Assembly: GCF_010093535.1 (NCBI RefSeq)
Contig: NW_022985217.1
Span: 190,553-254,552 of the forward strand
Direction: 5' to 3'
DNA: 64,000 bases
DNA from: Lindgomyces ingoldianus
Taxonomy: Eukaryota; Ascomycota; Dothideomycetes; Pleosporales; Lindgomycetaceae
The position numbers and the translations under genes were made by a program. The notes under the pieces are model-generated. The model was not told where the DNA came from. It ran no database searches and was given only the letters and a program-made list of their open reading frames with translations. Positions 23,888-36,100 of this stretch are shown here, piece after piece (the stretch's first letter is position 1; each line of letters begins with the position of its first letter).

Positions 23888-23902
23888 ATGGCGCAAAAAT
23901 AA
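23888..23902 (+). promoter_or_regulatory. Five-codon uORF abutting main ATG
   Basis: An ATG at 23888 opens a four-residue peptide (MAQK) that ends in TAA at 23900-23902. The main ATG of the Zn2Cys6 gene follows with no gap and in the same frame, giving a TAA-ATG stop-restart. The first ATG has the better context (CACAATGG), so it could limit or tune translation of the regulator. Confidence 0.6.
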
Positions 23903-26455
23903 ATGTACGATATGCCCGAACAAGTTGTACAGTCAAGAATCGTAAGGAGAAGAAATCCTCGTCCAATTAACAGTTGCGTAGAGTGTCGGACGCGGAAGAG
24001 TCGGTGCTCGAAAACGCATCCTTGTCAGAATTGCACAGCGTTTGGGAGGGAATGTGTCTTTATTACGGTACCTGAGAGCGCAGCGCGCAGGAAAAATAGA
24101 GAGTCGTCGAAGAGCAATGCGGATTGGACGCAGCCGCTTCCGGTTCGAACCCAAACGACCCAGCCGGAGAATTCTAGTACCAATGCGATTACCACGACTC
24201 CCGGAACGCCTCCACGTGATTACGAATGGGAGGCATATCAACAACATGTTGACATAGACGGCGATGCGTGGGAGAAGTTACCGGCCGAACCCGAAGAAAC
24301 GCATGATGATGTGTACGAAGACGAGAACGAAGATGAAGATCAGATCGCAACGGATCTCACCATCCGGATTGGAAGAATGATCATATGTGAGAACATCACT
24401 GGTTTCTTCCGTCCTCAATATGCCGAAGAGGTACAGTCTCTCCTTTCAAAAGATGCGCGAACCTGACATACAAATGTGTCTGTCCTGTAATAACTAACAT
24501 ATATGCAACAGCTTGGAAAGCTCCTTTCAGAGCACCCAGCGTTAACCTCATCCGTTGCAGGGCAAAGAGCACCCCAGTCTTCTGCCCTCCTTTCGGCAGA
24601 GAACATGCCGTCTCTGTCACCATCGCTCAACCTGCTCTTGGGAGCTTCGGCACATCTGCCTCAAGGCAGTGACTTAGAATCTCTTCAGCTTCCTACACGA
24701 CTAGAAGCTGAAGCGCTCTTCCTAAGATATGTAGAGTCTGTCAGCCCGCTAGCGCATGTTCTGCATATCCCATCTTTCAAGCGTGTCTTTGAAAGGTTTT
24801 GGATGAATATCGAGATCGGTAATCCTAATCAGAATTCGTGCACAGCTTTGATCTTGTCAATTTGTATGGCGGCAGCTGCAACTCTGTCCCCACTCCAAGC
24901 CAAAGCACAATTTAGCATCACCAAAGAGGACCTGTTTCTAAGATTACAGAAGGCAACCGAACGAGCGTTGCTGCGCGCTAATTGGTCGAAAACATCTAAT
25001 ATCCGAACTCTTCAGGCACTCACCATATATCTCGTATGGACTTTCCTCCCCTGAGCCGAAAATTTTCACGATCTTTCGAATGCTAATAATGGCCAGATAC
25101 CCCTGTGTAGAGCACAGATTTCTCGCGCCACCTCTGTCGTAGTTGGAGCTCTGGTGCGTCTAGCACAGTGCATTGGGATCCATCGGATCAGTCACAATTC
25201 CGCAAACAGTCTGACGCCTTTCCAAAGGCATGTCAGATCTTTGCTCTGGTATCAGATCTGTTTCTTGGATTTCAAGACTGCCGAGGCACAAGGCCCGCAT
25301 CCGTCTATCCGATCCGACGATTTCGACATACCACTTCCGTTGAACGTTGACGACGACGTATTCGAGCTCGGAACAACACAGTGGCAGCCGCACCCCACGC
25401 CTATTCAAGGATGGACAGATGTGACGTTGTCCCTGATCCGTTACGAGTGCAACGAACTCCACCGCCTTATCTTCCGCGGTAGGATAGAGATGGATCGCAA
25501 AGCCATCACGCTACACGACCTACGCGCCCGAGTTGAAGCGCAAAAACGACAGATTCATGCAAAATATCTCCACTTTCTAGACGCTCATGTTCCCATCCAA
25601 AGATACGCTGGCCTCGTTGCAACACTCCTAATGGCGCGTTGTGACTCGATGCTACTTTACCGCCACCTCCCCCAAACATCTATCCAGCCGCGCTCAGAAT
25701 CTGAAAACCGGCTTCGAGACGTTCTTCTAACCGCTGCTCTCACAACACTAGAAATAGGGGCTACGCTAGACACGCTGCCTTCACTAAGTTCATGGGCCTG
25801 GTACTCAACTACCTACCAACAATACCACGCAGTGCTCCTCCTCCTGACTGAGCTTTACCGGACACCGGACTTACCGCGGAAGGACCGAATGGTGACAATC
25901 ATCGACCACGTCTTCGGGCACTGCTACGGGATCAGCGTGCGGGAACGATGCTCGGATTTACTGTGGACCGTTAAGGAGAATCTTGAGGCTTTTTACATCA
26001 TGAAGGGTATTCGGAGTTACAAATCCATGGTGACGACGCCGACGCCACCATATTTCCCTAGCTCACAGCCACTTTCGCAATCGCAATCGCAATCGCAATC
26101 TCAAGGCCAAACACTCCAATCTCTCACCCAACACCAACCCCAACAATCCCAACAGCCTGGAACAGGAACAACAACAGGCACTTCTGCAACCCCAGATTTC
26201 GCATCCATGACACTTCAATCCCAACTAGCGAACCCCATGGACAGCCTTAACGTTGATCTTGACACTCTCCTTAACAACTTAGGATCGGCAGGAAGCTCTG
26301 CTCCAGAGGGCTTTGAGGACTTTTTGTCTACTATGCAGACTTCGGATCCTAGCGCTATATTCGTGCCCGTGGATAATGGAGGAAATGGTCCTGGACAAGG
26401 AAATGAGTGGATGGTGAATGATGGGTGGGGATTTCAGGGAGGTTCGCAAGGATGA
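23903..26455 (+). CDS. Zn(II)2Cys6 fungal transcription factor
   Basis: Exons 23903-24430, 24512-25033 and 25097-26455; 802 residues. The DNA-binding cluster is at residues 25-51 with spacing C-x2-C-x6-C-x5-C-x2-C-x6-C. A very acidic linker follows (about residues 130-160), then the fungal-specific factor domain, recognisable by HVLHIPSFKRVFERFW and VRLAQCIGIHRI. The C-terminus is Gln/Ser/Thr-rich with a perfect Ser-Gln repeat (near 26078-26100) and ends in an Asp/Gly-rich stretch, plausibly an activation region. The target is unknown and there is no obvious metabolic cluster next to it. A five-codon uORF ends directly before the ATG. Confidence 0.9.
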
Positions 26456-27777
26456 GGATTTAGAAGAGGATTTAGACGGGGATCTAGATAAAGACGGTTA
26501 TGACTGTACGATATTAGAGTTTCCTTCTGGTCAGAGGTTTATACGGGGGATATGATCTGATCGCTTTTCTTAGTATTGGATTCTGACATTTAGGAAAGAT
26601 GGCTAGAGATGAAGCTGTATGTGTAGGATGATGCAGCACGAAGCCCTCCCTGTTCCCCTTCCCTGCGGCTTCATGCGGACCGTTCCTTCTCCTTCTTTCT
26701 GCTTTGCTATCCGCGCCAAAGACGGCAATGAAGCAAGTTGACAACTTCCCGCCGAACCCACTATCTATGTTCCTTCATTGGCCACAACTCTTTCCATGCT
26801 AGGCTGCACCTGCTTTGCCTTTTTGGCATTTTCTACTAGCCAAGGTTCCGAGATTTTTCTGCCTCTGTCGGCCGTGTCTTGCATCAATATCAGGTCCCAC
26901 TAGGAAGAGAGCTTTAGGAAGGCGTCCTCTCCTTGACCTCCTCAACGAACCTTGGGATCCCTCTGCCATTTCCTTTGCGATTCCATGTTCCCTCAATAGA
27001 TCGTCCGTTTCTTCCTCTGGGCTCTACGGATCCAAACCCAAACCCTGGATCCACCTGCATCAAGGAAACGCGCTAAGTAGCTTATAAACACCTAATGAAT
27101 CCGCTTCAGGCAAACAAAGAGAGTGTTTTAAGGCTAACTTTCGCAGGACATATTGCACAAAATGTAATAGTCCAGTCTACGTCTTCTATTTCGTTCTTAC
27201 TATGAATACTAATTGCTACTCACCATGGATGATATTCCGGGAGAATCTACTTCACAATTATTCGCCAATCTGACACCTTGCCTGCGATGGTAGGCACTTC
27301 CGATCACCCTCGAGCGCCAAGATGTGCAACTCAACGGTTAGGTTAACCTAATGGGGGCTAGCGCCCTTCTGGCCTTTCAGCGCCTCATCCGTCACACCAC
27401 CTCGACGAGCATGACCAAACAACGTCTGCGTATGACTACCTCTCTAATAATTATCTGCTGAGCGTTTGGCGTGGGAACAGCTTATCAGCACATTATTCCA
27501 CCACGTTGTCCGAAATCAAGCGGTAAGTATAATATCTTGCTCGGCAACTGATCTCCCATACGGTGATCGTACCTGGATATTGTAGGGATGACATAACGTG
27601 AACGGCCAGCTGCGGTATCGTGTCTCCTGATATTGGCAGACCCCCTCCTTTCATAATGTAGGTCGTACTGTTCCATCTTCTCACAGTACAATCGCTTCCT
27701 TTAGTCCGTCAACACTTCCACTTCTCTGATCTATCAACACTGAATCACAACACAAACTTCTTCCCTTCAGTGATCAT
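26456..27777. other. Intergenic region upstream of LGFP gene
   Basis: About 1.3 kb. Short ORFs only (for example 26815-27087), with no domains. The last 120 bp is CT/CA-rich and probably the leader of the LGFP gene. Confidence 0.5.
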
Positions 27778-29631
27778 ATGGAGAAAGCTACTATACTCGA
27801 ATATACATTTAACGAGAAAGTCATCAACGACGCGGAGGGCGTCTTCCCTATTATCCTCCCTCCAGATGCTGAGATAGGATCCGGACCTGGCTCGTCAAGA
27901 TCCGTTCATCTGGGACCATCGGGCGGTTTCCAAGCAGACATCAGCAAAGTTCCTTGCGGAGATGTCAGCAAATTCCACGTCAACATCATCTTCAACTTGA
28001 ACGATGAATTCGACGGCCGTCAAGTCCTCGCAGAGTGTGAGAAAATCCCCTTCACGCTGGAACTGATCGGAGGCGGAGGCTCTGTGAGGCTGGTCGGGTC
28101 TGTCTGCAGTGTTACTGTAGACTGGAGATCTACTGAATCCTGGCACTCGAATATTCGATCCGGAATTTGGCACTCCGCTGACTTGATCTACGATGGAGAA
28201 ACGCTGACACTATTCCTGGACCGTCGCATTGTCGCTTACCACAGCTTCGGTGCAGCGGGCCAACTCTCCATTGAGCCTGCCGCACGCAGCCTCCTCATCG
28301 GTGGCCAGGATGGCACTGCCTTTGATGGGAAGATCGCCAGCTTTAAACTCTCTCGCGAAATCCCATACGACCTACAATGTCTCGCTAACCACCTCCGAAC
28401 AACCCCGGAATGGCACATCACCACCAAGCTCGAGATGTTTCGGAATATCTTCGACCTTGGCCTTCCGACCGCACCAGTCACCAAATTGACTTATTTGAAC
28501 TCCTGGTGGCAAACTTATACTCATGGAGCGGTGATGTACCATAGTGGCACTGCTTTCGAGATGCACGGCGAAGTTTTAGCCTGCTATAACAAGCTTCCCA
28601 AATCCACAAAGCAGTCGCTGGGCTATTTGATCAGCGACGAACAGCCCACAAACACACCTCCAGGTAGGAAATCTGTCTTCCAAGGCGGCGCAATCTACTT
28701 CTCCCTCGGAACCGGTGCGCATGCAGTCGTAGGGGAACTTTACCATGCCTTTGAAGCCACCGGCGAAACGCAAATCTGGGGCTTCCCCATTGACGCAGCG
28801 TTACCCGCGAATGGAGGGCTTCTCCAGCAATTCCAGAAAGCAACTTGGTATTTCCAACACGGTGCAAAGCATGCTCATGAAGTCCACGGGGAGATCTTGC
28901 AATCTTTCGTTCGCAGCGGTGGTCTTGGCCGATGGGGCTACCCAGTCTCAAATGAAATGGTTGTGCATACGAATAGTGTTCGTCGCGATGTGCGTCGCTC
29001 AGAATTCGAGCATGGCAGTTTGTACTGGAGCGCTGCGACAGGGGCTCATGCCATCCAAGGCCATATCCGGAAGAAGTGGATGGAGTTGGGTGGTGCGGAG
29101 ATGTGTTTTGTGCAAGAGCTGGGATTGCCGAAGACGGAGGAAATGGAGGTCCCAAATACAGATGGAGCGGTAATGCAGGGGTTTGAGCAGGGGGTTATTA
29201 TGTGTCATGGTGCGGAAGCAGTGATCGTAGTGTACCCTTTTAAGATCTTTTTGAAGAGCCTAAAGACGGCGGCATCGGAGCGCGGAGGTAATGATGTTTA
29301 TTTCACGGCGATGGTGAATAATGGTGAAGAGACGGTTTTTTGTCGCCGGTACCCAGAGGATAACTCATTCCCGAGGGCGGAAGAGGTCGAAGTTGGAGTC
29401 GAGTTGCCGGTCTTGATCAAGCCTGAGCCCGAAATACCTGTCGTGCTGACGGTAGATGTCTGGGACCATGGGGATGTAGGCGAACATGTGCATCTTGGAA
29501 AGTGGGTGCAGAAGCTGGATGCTAGTAATGCATGGGGAATAGCGAGGAATGGAAGACTTGAGGGCAGAGTGGACAAGGTGAGCAAAATCGTAGCAGAGAT
29601 CAGACCGACGGTGGAGTATTTGTATCATTAA
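27778..29631 (+). CDS. Laminin-G-like plus LGFP-repeat protein
   Basis: Intronless, 617 residues, with no signal peptide. Residues 1 to about 205 resemble a concanavalin/laminin-G sandwich (SGIWHSADLIYDGETLTLFL, then RSLLIGGQDG and FDGKIASFKLS). Residues about 255-480 contain LGFP repeats: the core motif appears as LGYLISDE (281), WGFPIDA (334), WGYPVSNE (386) and LGLPKTEE (448), each with the accompanying F/Q-x-GxxY/F and GAHAVxGx(I/L) strands. The last 130 residues look like a separate beta domain. LGFP repeats are best known from actinobacterial cell-wall-associated proteins, where they are thought to bind the envelope. A fungal cytosolic or non-classically exported lectin-like role is inference. 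The single exon among spliced neighbours fits horizontal origin. Confidence 0.85.
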   Translation: MEKATILEYTFNEKVINDAEGVFPIILPPDAEIGSGPGSSRSVHLGPSGGFQADISKVPCGDVSKFHVNIIFNLNDEFDGRQVLAECEKIPFTLELIGGGGSVRLVGSVCSVTVDWRSTESWHSNIRSGIWHSADLIYDGETLTLFLDRRIVAYHSFGAAGQLSIEPAARSLLIGGQDGTAFDGKIASFKLSREIPYDLQCLANHLRTTPEWHITTKLEMFRNIFDLGLPTAPVTKLTYLNSWWQTYTHGAVMYHSGTAFEMHGEVLACYNKLPKSTKQSLGYLISDEQPTNTPPGRKSVFQGGAIYFSLGTGAHAVVGELYHAFEATGETQIWGFPIDAALPANGGLLQQFQKATWYFQHGAKHAHEVHGEILQSFVRSGGLGRWGYPVSNEMVVHTNSVRRDVRRSEFEHGSLYWSAATGAHAIQGHIRKKWMELGGAEMCFVQELGLPKTEEMEVPNTDGAVMQGFEQGVIMCHGAEAVIVVYPFKIFLKSLKTAASERGGNDVYFTAMVNNGEETVFCRRYPEDNSFPRAEEVEVGVELPVLIKPEPEIPVVLTVDVWDHGDVGEHVHLGKWVQKLDASNAWGIARNGRLEGRVDKVSKIVAEIRPTVEYLYH

Positions 29632-29877
29632 TGGTGGCCCACGAAAAGGCGTTAGTTCTATCGGTGTCTCCCCTTTTCATTCTCTTTTCGAGGTTCTCTA
29701 TGGAGTTTGATGGTCTGGATGGAAACACTAGCTTCTTTTGATCCACGAATCTCAGTCACAAATATCTCAATTCTGCAAAGGTGGCTTCCTTTATGACTTT
29801 TCTACGAATACGCTCTCCTTGACTACTCTCCTCTTTCTGGTTCACTTCTTGCAGTCCAAACCATTCTGAAAATTTCC

Positions 29878-30735
29878 TCACAACTTTCCCCCAAACCTCC
29901 CCAACCCCACCCCCATCTCCTCAACCCCTATCTCACTCGTACAAAGAATAAACGTATCCCTTAGAGCTGGTACTCTAAACTTCTTGTTTACATCCTGGTA
30001 ATCCGTACTCGCTAACATATCCGCGAAATGCCAAATACTTGGATAATGCGCCAACGTGACTTCGTCCCACAACTCCTCCCTCCCAACTCCTCCCCCCCAT
30101 CCTCCTCCTTGCATCTTTTTCTTTCCATTCACTTCGACAACACTGCCAACTATCTTAGCATTCCCGCCTCGCTTGGAGCCAATGGATTCGGCAAACGCTT
30201 TTCCATATTGGAGATATGAGTCTTTCATTCCGGGGTTGAAGGAGAGGAGATTTAACATAGAGACTGGGCCACGGCCTTCGATGCCGCCTTCGGAGGAGAA
30301 ACGCTGGATCCAAGATTGCAAGTCTTGCGATAATTCTAGGGCTTGTGCGGAGTCTGCTGTAGGGGTATTTTCTAACGCGCTGGAGAGCTTGGGTGCGGAT
30401 GCCGGGTCAGCGTGCAGCAGTTTTTTATTCTTGCCAGCAAAGTCTTGGAGCAAACGTGAAGGAATCCCTGCGGTAACGCTCCAGTGATGTTGGACTAGTT
30501 TTTGGAGGGATGATGGGAGAGGGTTGGTGCTTGGGATGATGAGGAGGATGTCCCAGTGTATGTTTTGGGCGAGGAGGATGTCTGTGGAGAGTTTTGAAGG
30601 GAGTATTATCCAGCGGATTACTCGTGAGATTACGAGTGGTGAGATGTTTGATGATTGAAGGGCGGATAGAAAGGTGGGGATCGGGTTGGGGGTAGTAGAG
30701 TGTAGGGAGAGGAGGTGGAGAGTACAGAGGGGCAT
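29878..30735 (-). CDS. Dimeric alpha-beta barrel (DUF1330-like) protein
   Basis: Single exon, 285 residues from the first in-frame ATG. The N-terminal half is LHLLSLH-type with a strand order typical of ferredoxin-like barrels. The C-terminal half has GPVSMLNLLSFNPGMKDSYL, a KAFAES helix and a final block with LAHYPSIWHFADMLASTDYQ, matching DUF1330/EthD-type folds (two half-barrels in one chain). Such proteins are small oxygenase-like or stress proteins of unclear chemistry. A Gly-rich insertion near 30075-30110 is unusual. It is convergent with the LGFP gene (247 bp between stops). Confidence 0.75.
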   Translation of the reverse strand: MPLCTLHLLSLHSTTPNPIPTFLSALQSSNISPLVISRVIRWIILPSKLSTDILLAQNIHWDILLIIPSTNPLPSSLQKLVQHHWSVTAGIPSRLLQDFAGKNKKLLHADPASAPKLSSALENTPTADSAQALELSQDLQSWIQRFSSEGGIEGRGPVSMLNLLSFNPGMKDSYLQYGKAFAESIGSKRGGNAKIVGSVVEVNGKKKMQGGGWGGGVGREELWDEVTLAHYPSIWHFADMLASTDYQDVNKKFRVPALRDTFILCTSEIGVEEMGVGLGRFGGKL

Positions 30736-31582
30736 TTTCAAGCTGAATTGAAATAAAAACTTAAAATTGGAGTGATTGCTAGCCAGTTATAGAGCAGGTC
30801 GAGTGGAGTTTATTAATATGGTGGAGGTGGGAATGATGTAAGCCTGTTTGGGGGAAGAAGCCGAGGTCTGTGGTTGAATCGCTCTGATTGGAGGGAATTA
30901 ACTGGCCAGATTAGGAATTTGAGAGAACATCGTGAATATGGACGATTACGATGAATTCGATTCGGAAGGCTGTTATGGCAGCCTAGCTTCATCTGCATTG
31001 CAGTGTTAATGAAGGATAGTCGGATATTCGACACCATTCTTGAAAGTTCACTAAAAGCCTTGCGGCGAAGTAAGTAATATGAAGACCCATTAAAAACGTA
31101 AGTGCTGAAAGAACGGGGAATCACCTCGTTTCGTTCCTTCCGGCGGGAATGCATCTCAAAGGAAGTGAAGGCAGTCGCGACCCAGAAAAGTTCGCAAATG
31201 TATCAAAATGTGCTTTGCCCTCTTGTCGAAGCTGAAGCAAGTAGTACTACGAAGGTAGACGAAGCGAAGCAAGACTTGAACGAAGCTTTATTTATGGGAA
31301 AGTGGGTAGATTCGCCAAAGATCTACTCCAGAAGCTCATAATTGTGCACTTCTAGTCCCTACGACGCTCTTCCAGATTATCAGACGAAATGCCAAAAGTC
31401 AAATAACAAGACCCAGTCCAAGGGTATAAAGCACCGCACCAAAACCCGACTCTTAATGTTGCACATCTGGGAAGTTATAAGATCAAAAATAAAGCTCCTA
31501 GGTAGCATACCAGGTCTTCCAATCCCAATCTCTTAGGCTGATAATGGGAAGCACCAACACGGGAGTATTCCGTCATATAGAT
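30736..31582. other. Intergenic region
   Basis: About 850 bp containing the promoter of the alpha-beta barrel gene and the 3' end of the following minus-strand gene. I see no supported gene. Confidence 0.45.
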
Positions 31583-32878
31583 TCAAGCCAATTGGAGCAC
31601 TAACGGTGTCTTGCGCCCAAGACCTTCGCCTGGGTGAAGGTGGAGGGAATTTGTAGTATCGTTGCGGGTCCAAAAGTTGCCTGTCCTTCCGTCGTTGATC
31701 GGTAGGACCCAATTGTTCTTTTCTTTGCTCAAGCGCCAGGAATAGTGAAGCTACGAAGGTACAAGTTAGCAATTATCAGCTCAGGACAGGAAGAGTGATT
31801 ACATGGAAAGATTTCATGAGGTGGGAAGTCTCACTTCATTGAAATGCGTCACCTTTTTCTTCCATAGGTCCTCGTCATCACCTTTTATTTTCAAAAGCAC
31901 TGGAACCAAGTTTTCTACCATATTGCCAGGTGTTAGTTCTTCGTACATCTTCCGCCGATGAAGCAGACACATGTTACCATGGCCAGCTCTCATACACCGG
32001 GAGCACGCAGGCAACGTCCTCGAGCATGGAAGTTGTGCGATAGCGCATTGGAGGCACGACGTTATCCACACAAGCCGAGGCTGCGTAGGATCGATGTGAT
32101 AAGAGGTGGTGTCTGCCGTGTAATCATTGTGAGTGTTGAGGCAGGAATCTGTAGGTGGGTCATATGAACTCCGACTACATTCATCTCCCTCGTTCACCAA
32201 AGCCTTTGGCGCGATGAGTTTCTTAAACTGCCCACTACACGGGAAGTTCAATTTGTAATCCACAATGCTGGTGACAGAAGACATGGAGCACTCGTCATCA
32301 TCCTGTAGAGGTCGCGAACCGGAGCTATTGAGGGCTTCTGGCCTGTCAAAAATGCTGGTGCCGGAGAAATTGGTGTCTGTCGGTGAGGGTCGGCTATCTT
32401 CGTCGGAAGTTTGTTCGCTTCGCTCAGGTGTCCGAGGTTGCCTGAGGAAACAACTGCTTTCTTGGTCTGAGCGAGAGTCTCGAGATTGATCTTGAAGGGC
32501 TTTTCGACCAAGAAAGGCTTCCGACCTGAGATCCTTAAGCCAATCGAGGACTAGGTCAGGAGTACGGAGCCATGGTCGCTCGCTGTTTCCGGCCTCAATT
32601 TGGCTATCTTCCTCTAATCGTTTTCCTTCCATTACCCTGGCGTTCGCAAGCTTGGAGTGGGGTGATGGTGTGGTTGAGGAGAATACGTGGTGACGCAAGA
32701 GTGAAGGACCAAACGACACGAAATTGGCTATCGACAAAAGGTCGGAACGTTCCACGGTCTTCGGAATTAATGCGCAGAGCCTGTTAAGTGGTGTTGTGTT
32801 TGTAGTTAAGCGTCGGTGAACAAAACCGAGGCCAGAGCGCAACGTAGTCGACTTTGTTGCAATGGAATTAAGAGGCAT
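31583..32878 (-). CDS. Hypothetical protein with Zn2Cys6-like Cys cluster in C-terminal third
   Basis: Exons 31835-32878 and 31583-31750, with the intron at 31751-31834 (GTGAGA donor, TGCTAAC branch, CGTAG acceptor); 403 residues. Without the intron the frame would stop six residues after the junction; splicing adds 55 coherent residues rich in Trp, Asn and Leu. The N-terminal 270 residues are Ser/Asp-rich and disordered. Cysteines at 275, 278, 285, 292, 295 and 304 give C-x2-C-x6-C-x6-C-x2-C-x8-C, close to but not the canonical fungal zinc cluster, and placed in the C-terminal third instead of at the N-terminus. The basic spacer residues normally contacting DNA are mostly missing (AIAQLP), so DNA binding is doubtful. 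Function unknown. Confidence 0.7.
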
Positions 32879-33165
32879 GACATTAAATAAATACTTGGAA
32901 TGAAAATAGGATATTAATGATTACCTTAAAGGCACTTACGAGATCTTTATATTAGACTATCACTGCGCTTGTTAAACCGTTCCGAGGTATAAAAATCACG
33001 GATACAAGCCTCGCCTGCATTAGGAAGGAGCACCACGAATACGCGAACAAATACCTATCTACTGCTGGACGACTGTATGTATCCAAGCCCTGCTCCCATC
33101 ATCCAAAGGGGCTGTTGAGGATATCGCAGCCATCAAACTTATCTACCCGATCTCACAAAATGGCC

Positions 33166-36100
33166 CTACAACACGAAGCCACCAAGAGCCACACTCTTCC
33201 AGCTTCGGACTGGGTGTGCGTCTTCAAGCTCCACGCACCACCAAAGCACCTCTTTCGTCTTTTCGATCTGCCCACTTTCTTCGTATGCTCTTGCTAATGC
33301 GTACCATGCCTCCGAGTAGTCCCACCCTACGCCGAGCTTGGTTAGGGTTGAGAGGAGCCCAAACGCGCGATCACGTGCTGCTAACCGGTTTAGTTCTGGC
33401 GGGGAGATCTGATTCTCCGCTGATGGAGTGTGCGATGTGAGGTGTTGCGTCTTTGAGGAGGATGAATTATGAGAAGACGATGGTACAGAGGGTGAGAAAC
33501 CCGGTGCGGCGTCTGGTACTTCGCTTGGTTCTAGCGGAATGATTTTACAGTAAATGTCAAGCAGGATATTAGAAAGGCCGACGATTGCTTCTGGGTGATC
33601 CGGGAAATGCAATACAGCCCGCTCGAAGTCTGAGCGTGCTTCATGCTTCATCGATTGAGCTACGAGGAGCTCCGCTCGCTATTGACAGTGAGCAGGAAAC
33701 AACGAAAGGGGGAAGAATTGGTACTTACAGCAGCGAAGGCATCGGCCCAAAGCTCTTCTATACTCTTACCGCCTCCCCAGCCTCTGTCTGCAAAAGATTT
33801 GCTAGTCGAGGAGTCTTGTGCTACCTCCGCCTCAAATGTCTCTGCGAGCTTCAACGCTTCATCAACAGCACCTTTAGCGTCTTCATACATTTCAGCTCGC
33901 GTGTATAAGCCTGATATAAAAGTCCAGATACCTGCTAGCAATGACACTCTGTGGCGGCGTTCTTGGATCTTTGAAAAGCGAGGATCCGACGGAATATAAC
34001 TAGAGCCGGGAAGTGGTGTAGATAGCCGGACATCCTGCTTAGGTGGTTGATGTGAATGTCCGGGCAGAGGTGGTTGTGATGAGGGGGGCATGTTGTGTGG
34101 AACGGAGCGCAAGGGCCGGTCGTGGCTTTCGATTGATCTTCTCAGCGAATTTGACATCGAGGGACGGCGAGGCGGCTTTTCGCGAACAGAACTGTTTCGA
34201 GCAGACGTCCCGTTCGGGAGCCCATCCGGAAGGTCGGGCACATCAGGTGTTTGCGTAGCATCCATTTCCGATCTTCTGCGTAGACTGTTTGCACTTCGTT
34301 TCTGAAGTTTACTTGGGCTGCGTGTTGGTCCCTGCCTTTCTTCATCATGCTTATGCTGGAAGATGTGGTGATGGTGGCTATGTCCGTTCGGACGATCGAC
34401 CCCATCCTCATCAGTCACTTGAATTGCAGGGGCAGCTGTTGCTTGGGTTGCCACAGTCGAAGGTCTTGAACTGGTTGTGACTGAAGAATTGCGGGCGATT
34501 GTGTCCTTGGGCGTGGCTTTTGCAGAGCTTCTAGAGCGGAATATGCTTCCTCTAATGGTGCCAACGGCACTTTTCGGTGGCGGCATCGCGGTAGATGGTG
34601 GTGGTAGTTTAGCTTGCTCTGCATTTGGATCCCCAAACAACCGGGCATAAAGAGCAAGAAGCTCGTCACAGCCGTCTACAGCAGCGCTGGACCCTTCTAC
34701 GACTTCTACAAGTGCCAACTGTGTCATTTTGACTTGGAGTATGCCGGTCTTCTCAAAGCATTCCATTTGGTCGACTAACCCCAACGGCTTTTGTGCAACT
34801 GTCTTGCCATTGAGCTCGTTCAAGTGTTCACTGCGGTAGGCTTGGTTTTCATCCTCTGACCCGAAAAGTATCAAGGGATCACCAAATTGTTCAAAGGCTG
34901 CTTCGCAAGACCGTTCCGCATTCGAGTACTCGGACCTCGCGGTTAAGAGAAGTGCAAGCAGGTGCCACAAAGGTATTAGTTTTCGCTCACGTCCGTATTC
35001 GGTGGTCAGTCCGCGGGACATAACACCATCTACGCTTATTGATGATTTGTGCTTTGTTGCTGGAGAAAGGGCACGCTTGACAATCTTGATTGCTCCTGGA
35101 ATATCTCTCATCTCGGCTAGGACTAGGCCGAGTGCATAGAGTGCCTCGATATTGTTCGGGTCCTCACACTTCGGATCAAGAGACCTGCGGAGGTACTGAA
35201 CAGCTTTAGTCTGAATGCCTGTACGTGCATCGGCGACATAGGTGAAGCGTGCCCAATGAGCCTGGCAGACGCCAATTGCACAATAGGCAATACCAAGTGC
35301 TCTTGGTGCAACTGCTGCTTCTGCGGACTGTGCTGACCCCGTTTCGGAGGTCGTGGATTTGATATGGTACGTTTGTTCCAACCACTTTTCGATGTGATTG
35401 CCAATATCGAGAGCTTTTTCGGCCTCTTTCCGAGAACCAAAGCGACAAAGAACTCTAATGGCCTCCGCAGAGGTGCGAAGAACTGTGCTGTCGTCATCGA
35501 TTCCTACGTCCTCTTCCCCAGTCTTCTCTGCGCGATCTTTCCCACGGGTGATAATTTCCACATATGAGTCGTAGGCTTTAAACGCCAACTCAAATTCCGC
35601 GAGCGATGCATGAACCGTGAAAAGATGTCGGAGGATTTGCGTGGAATGGAAAGTCTTTGTTGCAGCCCGATAGAGAATCTAAGGTCGAGAAGTTAGATGT
35701 GGCAAGCTATATTAATGGTACGTGAATCTGCATGAGAACCAACTTACGTCGAGCACGCCCCTGCCAACAGCTTCCTTTCCACCTTCGCCTAGATCTTCGT
35801 CACGCCATGTTGGGCCGCAAAGCACCCGCCAATTGTCCATGACAGCGTCTGTCCAAGCCTCGATCTCATTGTTGCTCTCGCTCGCCTTCGGGAAATGAGT
35901 TTCCTTTAGTAATAAGCTTTCATAGACGGTCTCGACTCGTTTGAGCTCTGCACGCTGTTGTAACCTTAAGCTTGGACACTTCCGGAGTGGGGATTTCTCC
36001 GAAGCACTCAAACTTTGATTCTCCAAGGCTGTAGACTCTGGATTGTATGGTAGACTGTGGCGGAGAATCGCAGAGAGAGTATCATAGTAAGCTTTCCAAG

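Noticed and set aside
33216..34305. Several plus-strand ORFs over YPP1
   Set aside because: Antisense shadows of the TPR gene, whose frame and splice sites are supported by family motifs.
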